9,557 bases of DNA from contig DATDOY010000168.1 of assembly GCA_035293045.1 (NCBI GenBank), positions 1 to 9,557 of the forward strand, given 5' to 3'. Source of the DNA: DATDOY01 sp035293045. Lineage in GTDB: Bacteria; Actinomycetota; Acidimicrobiia; IMCC26256; JACPCJ01. The notes under the pieces are model-generated. The model searched no databases, was not told the origin of the DNA, and was given only the letters and a program-made list of their open reading frames with translations. Made by a program: the position numbers and the translations under genes. Positions 6,036 through 9,557 of this stretch are shown here, in pieces (position 1 is the stretch's first letter; every line of letters starts with the position of its first letter).

Positions 6036-8080
6036 ACCTCGTAGCGGGGCGCGATCCCGCGCCCGCTCGTCTGCACTCCTGTATCCGGGATCCCCCCGAA
6101 GTCCGGCGCGTCACCGAAGGGGTGGACGTCACCGTTGTCGGCCGTGACGATCAAATAACCGTTGCCGGTCTTGGTGGGGGCAATACCGGCCGCTCGTGCA
6201 GAGATTCCTGCACCCGGCAACGACCCGTGGAACGGTGCCGATCCGAAGGCGAACACGCCGCCGCGATCATCGATCATCCAGTACCCGCCGTTGGTCGTGG
6301 CCACGCCCACGATGGTCGCCCGGCCGATCTGGACCCCAGCCTGGCGGAGTCCGGGAATCGACCCGAAGAACGGTGCGGTGCCGAACGCAAAGACGCCGCC
6401 AGCATCGTCGACCATCACGTAGCCGACTCCACCCGGCGTCGTGGTCATGTCGACCACGTTGGCGCGCCCGATCGACACGCCTTGCTCTCGGAGCTGTGGG
6501 ATCGAGCCGAAGAACTGGGCGTCGCCGAAGGCGAACATGCCGCCCACGCCGTCGAGCAGCCAGTAGCCCCGGCCGCTCGGCGTGGCCGCGAGATCGATGA
6601 CGTCGGCCGGACCGACACGGACCCCCTGCTGTCGCAGCTGCGGGATCGATCCGAAGAAGGCGGCGTCGCCGAACGAGAAGATGCCCCCCGCCCTGTCGAG
6701 CACCCAGTAGCCATTGCCCGAGGGCGTCGGCTCGACGTCGATGATCTGCTCGCTGCCGATCCGCACGCCCTGTTGGCGCAACTGGGGCACCGAGCCGTGG
6801 AATCCGGCGTCCCCGAACGTGAACACACCACCGATCGCGTCCATCACCCAGTAACCCAGCACGCCACCCGAGGCGGCGTTCACGACTCGGAACCAGTCGG
6901 ACTTGAGTCCGAACCGAGATCGAAAGTCGTTTCCGGTGATCTTCTTGTCGCCGAGCGTTCCGCGCAGGACGACCTCGACGGCGCGTCCTCCCCAATCGCC
7001 GAAGCCGTTTCGCTTCGTGACCTCGACCGTGCGGAGGCCCCCGATCTCTGGGAAGGCTCCCTCGATGGTGGCGACCGGGACCTGGGCGGTCCAGCGGTGG
7101 TTGGGGTTGGACGATGTGTCATCGCCCTCGTCGGTGATCGCCGGGAAGGTTCCCCCGGCGGTGACGCCGCCGGTCGACGAGGAGAACTCCGTGCGCGCGA
7201 CGCCACCGCCGCCGTTCACGCGGACCTCGCCCGCCGTCTGGTCGATGGCGGTGTTCGAACGCGCATCTTCGATCGTTACCCCGTTGAGCATGACGCCGCC
7301 GTACACCTGACACGCCGTCGTGTCGCACGTCTTCGCGTATGAGTAGCGACCTTCGGCATACGAGTAGGACCGCGCCGCGACCGCCTGCGCGCGCAACGCG
7401 TGGATGCCGGCACCGCCGCCTAGATCCGCCCATGAGGCCGGCGACTCTCGAGGGACAACGCCCTTCAGATAGTCCTCCATCGCCACGACATTGACGGTCC
7501 GCTGCGGACCCTCACTGTCGCGGTTTGCCTGCAGGTAGCCGCGATACGCGCGGTTGGTGGCGCACGCGAGGACGAACCCCGAATTCGACGTGATGTCGAC
7601 GGGATCGCCAACGGTCGTCGCGAGACCCCACGGACCGCCGCACCCTGGTCCCGTGTACACCTGGTAACTGTTGGGCGAAACCTGTCGGACGAGTACGGCG
7701 GCTGCTGACACTCCCGCAGCCGAGACCGATCCACCCGTCGAGGTGGCGACGGTGTCGCCACCGTCGAGGGCGACGAGACGCACAGTGATGGTCGGGTTGC
7801 CGATATTCGACGACGAGGTTCCGCCATAGAAGAGATCAAGGATTTGCGAGTAGGCGAAGCCGTGATCGATCGCGTAGCCGAGCGACCCGTATTGCCCCAA
7901 ACCGCGCCCATGACCGAAACCGGCCCCTTCGAGCACCACGTTCGGCCCCGGATAGGCACGGGCCGGCGGCGCCGACGAACCGAAGAGAGGGACACCAGAT
8001 ACGACGAAGAGGGCGGCGGTCAGAGAGATCAGGATGCGGCGTCGCACGATAGGGGGCACCTCACGGCGGTCGTCGGACAT
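6032..8080 (-). CDS. Secreted SpoIID/LytB-domain protein with C-terminal six-repeat domain
   Basis: From the ATG at 8080 the protein has 682 residues. MSDDRREVPP, an RRR cluster, a hydrophobic core (about 17-33) and a likely cleavage after APPARA (near residue 43) form a Sec signal peptide. GFGHGRGLGQYG (residues 54-65) is typical of actinobacterial SpoIID/LytB proteins. The core domain spans about 195-402: MEDYLKGVVPRESPASW (201 on; it includes the conserved acidic residues), ALRAQAVAARSYSYA (228-242), CQVYGG (257-262), SSSTGG (300-305) and RFGLKSDWFRV at its end. The Bacillus relative SpoIID is a lytic transglycosylase acting on glycan lacking stem peptides. Six repeats follow, starting at 409, 457, 505, 553, 599 and 641. 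The in-frame ATG at 8146 would add 22 unconserved-looking residues and lengthen the signal n-region; it is a real alternative, being nearer the candidate promoter. The stop overlaps the amidase ATG. Confidence 0.9.
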   Translation of the reverse strand: MSDDRREVPPIVRRRILISLTAALFVVSGVPLFGSSAPPARAYPGPNVVLEGAGFGHGRGLGQYGSLGYAIDHGFAYSQILDLFYGGTSSSNIGNPTITVRLVALDGGDTVATSTGGSVSAAGVSAAAVLVRQVSPNSYQVYTGPGCGGPWGLATTVGDPVDITSNSGFVLACATNRAYRGYLQANRDSEGPQRTVNVVAMEDYLKGVVPRESPASWADLGGGAGIHALRAQAVAARSYSYAEGRYSYAKTCDTTACQVYGGVMLNGVTIEDARSNTAIDQTAGEVRVNGGGGVARTEFSSSTGGVTAGGTFPAITDEGDDTSSNPNHRWTAQVPVATIEGAFPEIGGLRTVEVTKRNGFGDWGGRAVEVVLRGTLGDKKITGNDFRSRFGLKSDWFRVVNAASGGVLGYWVMDAIGGVFTFGDAGFHGSVPQLRQQGVRIGSEQIIDVEPTPSGNGYWVLDRAGGIFSFGDAAFFGSIPQLRQQGVRVGPADVIDLAATPSGRGYWLLDGVGGMFAFGDAQFFGSIPQLREQGVSIGRANVVDMTTTPGGVGYVMVDDAGGVFAFGTAPFFGSIPGLRQAGVQIGRATIVGVATTNGGYWMIDDRGGVFAFGSAPFHGSLPGAGISARAAGIAPTKTGNGYLIVTADNGDVHPFGDAPDFGGIPDTGVQTSGRGIAPRYEV
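6035..6856 (-). repeat. Six protein repeats at the SpoIID/LytB protein C-terminus
   Basis: Unit spacings are 48, 48, 48, 46 and 42 codons. The first three units share long stretches, for example GSVPQLRQQGVRIG, GSIPQLRQQGVRVG and GSIPQLREQGVSIG. The last unit is degenerate (HPFGDAPDFGGIP) and ends in a strand-like GRGIAPRYEV. The array starts 7-9 residues after the SpoIID domain ends, so it is a separate module appended to the enzyme. Confidence 0.85.
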
Positions 8081-8179
8081 GGGTTCGATGGAGAGGGATC
8101 GATCGGCGCCCACGGGGGCCTGGGCACCCGGTGCGTGAAAGCACATATGGGTCCGCCCTAGCCTCAGCCCGCTCGGGGC

Positions 8180-8185
8180 ATCGTA
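8180..8185 (-). promoter_or_regulatory. Candidate -10 element of the envelope operon
   Basis: Read on the minus strand this is TACGAT, a good match to TANNNT. It would place a transcription start near 8172, giving a leader of about 25 bases to the ATG at 8146 or about 92 bases to the ATG at 8080. The -35 region at the expected distance (around 8203-8208, CCAGTT or similar) is weak. It is the best such candidate in the gap upstream of the SpoIID gene. Confidence 0.35.
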
Positions 8186-8194
8186 GCGTGAAAC

Positions 8195-8204
8195 GTTCGC
8201 GAAC
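8195..8204. promoter_or_regulatory. GTTCGCGAAC palindrome, possible operator
   Basis: A perfect 10-bp palindrome located 9 bases upstream of the candidate -10, inside the would-be -35/-10 spacer, where a bound repressor would block polymerase. It overlaps a second small palindrome, AACGTT (8192-8197). The regulator is unknown; no regulator gene is in the window. Confidence 0.3.
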
Positions 8205-8347
8205 TGGGATCAGGCCCATCGACCCGAGAATGCCGACACCGTGGTCGCACCATTCAGCCGCAGAGCCAATCCTCTCACTGAACGTATCTCGTCGGAGTGC
8301 CGAGGAATGAGTGCTGGTCGGAAAGCTCGACCGAATCCTCGCTGACC

Positions 8348-9557
8348 TCACGAACCTCGGTATGGGGTTACCGAGACCGCAGTGGTGTCGACGCCAACGC
8401 CCGGCAGCGAGCCGGCGAATGTGGCGTCACCGAAGGCAAAGATGCCGCCCTTGTCGTCGAACAGGTAGTACCCATTGCCCGACGGCGTGGGCACCATGCC
8501 GATGATCTTGGCGGGACCGATCGAAACGCCCTGCTGGCGCAATTGCGGGATGGAACCGAGGAAGGGTGCGTCACCGAAGGCGAACATCCCACCCACGTCG
8601 TCGACCATCCAATAGCCGTTACCGCTTGCGGTTGGTGCCATCCCGACCACGTTGGCCGGACCGATCGGCACACCCGAGTTCCGGAGCTGCGGCACCGACC
8701 CGAAGAAGCTGGCGTTGCCAAACGTGAACATGCCGCCCACGTCGTCGAGCACCCAGTAACCCTGGTTGTCGGTGGTGACGGCGAGCGCAATCGACGGCGC
8801 GTTCCCGATCCCCGCGCCGCCGCTCCGGAGAGACGCAACCGAGCCGTGGAATCCGGCGTTGCCGAAGGCGTTCACGCCGCCCGACGTGTCGAGCACCCAA
8901 TAGCCGAGATTGTCGCTCGTTACCGCGAGGGCGACGCTCGTGACGTCGCCGGTCAAGGCCCCGGCCGCTTTGAGTCCCGGCACGGACCCGAAGAACTTCG
9001 CATTGCCAAACGTGAACATCCCGCCCTTGTCGTCGAGGATGAACGCCCCTCCGCCATCGGACGTGCCGGATATGGAGACGCTCCGCGCGTTGCCGATCGG
9101 GGTGCCGTGCGCACGAAGGATGGGCACCGAACCGAAATGCCGCGCCGTTCCGAAGGCGTAGACGTCGCCCTGCGTGTCGAGCACGTAGTATCCGCCTGCG
9201 CCGCCCGGCCCCGGGTTCGGCGGCCCGCCCGTGTGCTGCGCGTTCCTGCGGAACATCGGCCATGGCGGAGCCGTCCCCGGCGCGGCAATTGCATATGCCG
9301 CGATATGGCTCTGGTTGGCGCTCTCTACGAAGCTCGCCGACACGAGACGCCAGCTGCTCCCGAACTTTCCGACCGCCGGCGTGTTGATGTGTTGGCGATC
9401 CTCGTCGAACGTGTCGACGAGGGCACCGTTGCGCCCGTCACGCACGAAGCCCGAACTGCCACCCGCTTGCACGACGTCGTTGAACCCGTCGCCGTTCACG
9501 TCGGCGATCACCGGGCCATTGGTGAGGTCGCCCGCGGCGAAGCGCGTCCCGTCGGCG
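8348..9557 (-). CDS. FG-GAP/VCBS surface protein with C-terminal six-repeat domain (partial, 5' end outside window)
   Basis: The frame is open from the right edge to TGA at 8350-8348, so at least 402 residues of a longer protein are present. Near the edge, GPVIADVNGDGFNDVV contains the DxNGDGxxD calcium loop of FG-GAP/VCBS (integrin-like propeller) repeats. It is followed by PPWPMFRRNAQHTGG (DNA about 9227-9270), a segment often seen after FG-GAP repeats in secreted proteins, including some subtilases. A Gly/Pro linker then leads to six repeats with exact 48-residue spacing, the most regular copy in the window. The GTG at 9511 inside the calcium loop is not the real start. The protein is probably exported and displayed at the surface. 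Whether a peptidase or other catalytic domain precedes it cannot be seen. Confidence 0.85.
   Translation of the reverse strand, partial: ADGTRFAAGDLTNGPVIADVNGDGFNDVVQAGGSSGFVRDGRNGALVDTFDEDRQHINTPAVGKFGSSWRLVSASFVESANQSHIAAYAIAAPGTAPPWPMFRRNAQHTGGPPNPGPGGAGGYYVLDTQGDVYAFGTARHFGSVPILRAHGTPIGNARSVSISGTSDGGGAFILDDKGGMFTFGNAKFFGSVPGLKAAGALTGDVTSVALAVTSDNLGYWVLDTSGGVNAFGNAGFHGSVASLRSGGAGIGNAPSIALAVTTDNQGYWVLDDVGGMFTFGNASFFGSVPQLRNSGVPIGPANVVGMAPTASGNGYWMVDDVGGMFAFGDAPFLGSIPQLRQQGVSIGPAKIIGMVPTPSGNGYYLFDDKGGIFAFGDATFAGSLPGVGVDTTAVSVTPYRGS
8351..9193 (-). repeat. Six protein repeats at the FG-GAP protein C-terminus
   Basis: Units begin at about 9193, 9049, 8905, 8761, 8617 and 8473 (descending), exactly 144 bases apart. 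The hallmark positions are Gly-Tyr/Ala-aromatic, Asp, Gly-Gly, Phe-x-Phe-Gly-Asn/Asp-Ala and Phe-x-Gly-Ser. Units 2-4 carry FGN where units 5 and 6 carry FGD, so the array has two sub-types. No insertion or deletion interrupts it. Confidence 0.88.

Larger units (their letters stand above)
8081..8347. other. Intergenic region upstream of the SpoIID gene
   Basis: This 267-base gap (201 bases if the start at 8146 is used) has no credible gene. It holds the candidate -10 at 8180-8185 and the palindrome at 8195-8204. Just past the FG-GAP gene there is only a weak 5-bp stem (GGTCG 8316-8320 with CGACC 8328-8332), so a clear terminator for that gene is not seen and read-through into the operon is possible. 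Confidence 0.5.

Noticed and set aside
4509..6044. Long open plus-strand frame opposite the amidase
   Set aside because: It repeats with the same 144-base period as the amidase repeats and has no recognisable motif. The amidase zinc site and Tat signal prove the minus strand is coding.
6122..7342. Open plus-strand frame opposite the SpoIID gene
   Set aside because: Shadow frame rich in Arg, Asp and His. SpoIID hallmarks lie on the minus strand.
8191..8205. SOS/LexA box near the operon promoter
   Set aside because: The actinobacterial LexA site has GAAC and GTTC half sites in the GAAC-N-GTTC order. Here the order is GTTC then GAAC.
8316..8332. Terminator of the FG-GAP gene
   Set aside because: Only a 5-bp stem with a 7-base loop and no T-run; too weak to call.
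4449..9193. CRISPR-like or satellite array because of regular 144-base spacing
   Set aside because: The period is a multiple of three, the DNA copies differ mainly at third codon positions, and all units lie inside open coding frames.

Overview
The window comes from a high-GC bacterium with strong G/C third-position bias, GTG starts, few Shine-Dalgarno sequences and possible leaderless starts. The protein families, above all the C-terminal GYW..D..GGxFAFGDAxFxGS repeats, fit an actinobacterium, most likely of the class Acidimicrobiia. That placement is inference from family resemblance; no rRNA, tRNA or marker gene is present.

Left part, mostly plus strand: the last 34 codons of a gene ending in a hydrophobic helix (1-105); a 29-residue single-helix membrane microprotein on the minus strand (145-234); and, read divergently from it with only 27 bases between the start codons, a Wzx/MATE-type polysaccharide flippase (262-1584). 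A 20-bp perfect hairpin (core 1636-1677) separates the flippase from the converging minus-strand genes.

Right part, all minus strand: read in transcription order, a SpoIID/LytB protein (8080 to 6032), a Tat-exported PGRP-type amidase (6035 to 4446), a 148-residue protein of unknown function (4428 to 3982) and two GT4 glycosyltransferases (3985 to 2900 and 2881 to 1697). The junctions are 4-base overlaps or 17-18-base gaps, so these five genes look like one operon, ending at the hairpin. Upstream of it lies the 3' part of an FG-GAP/VCBS surface protein (8348 to beyond 9557).

The most notable feature is that three consecutive secreted or surface proteins with different N-terminal modules (SpoIID-type glycan lyase, zinc amidase, FG-GAP adhesin-like) all end in the same domain: six copies of a repeat of about 48 residues, probably a six-bladed beta-propeller or similar closed fold. 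An amidase that strips stem peptides translationally coupled to a SpoIID protein, whose Bacillus relative cleaves stripped glycan strands, resembles a functional peptidoglycan-remodelling pair. With the flippase and glycosyltransferases, the locus looks devoted to building and remodelling the cell envelope, and the shared domain may hold these proteins at the cell surface. No CRISPR array, RNA gene or insertion sequence was seen.
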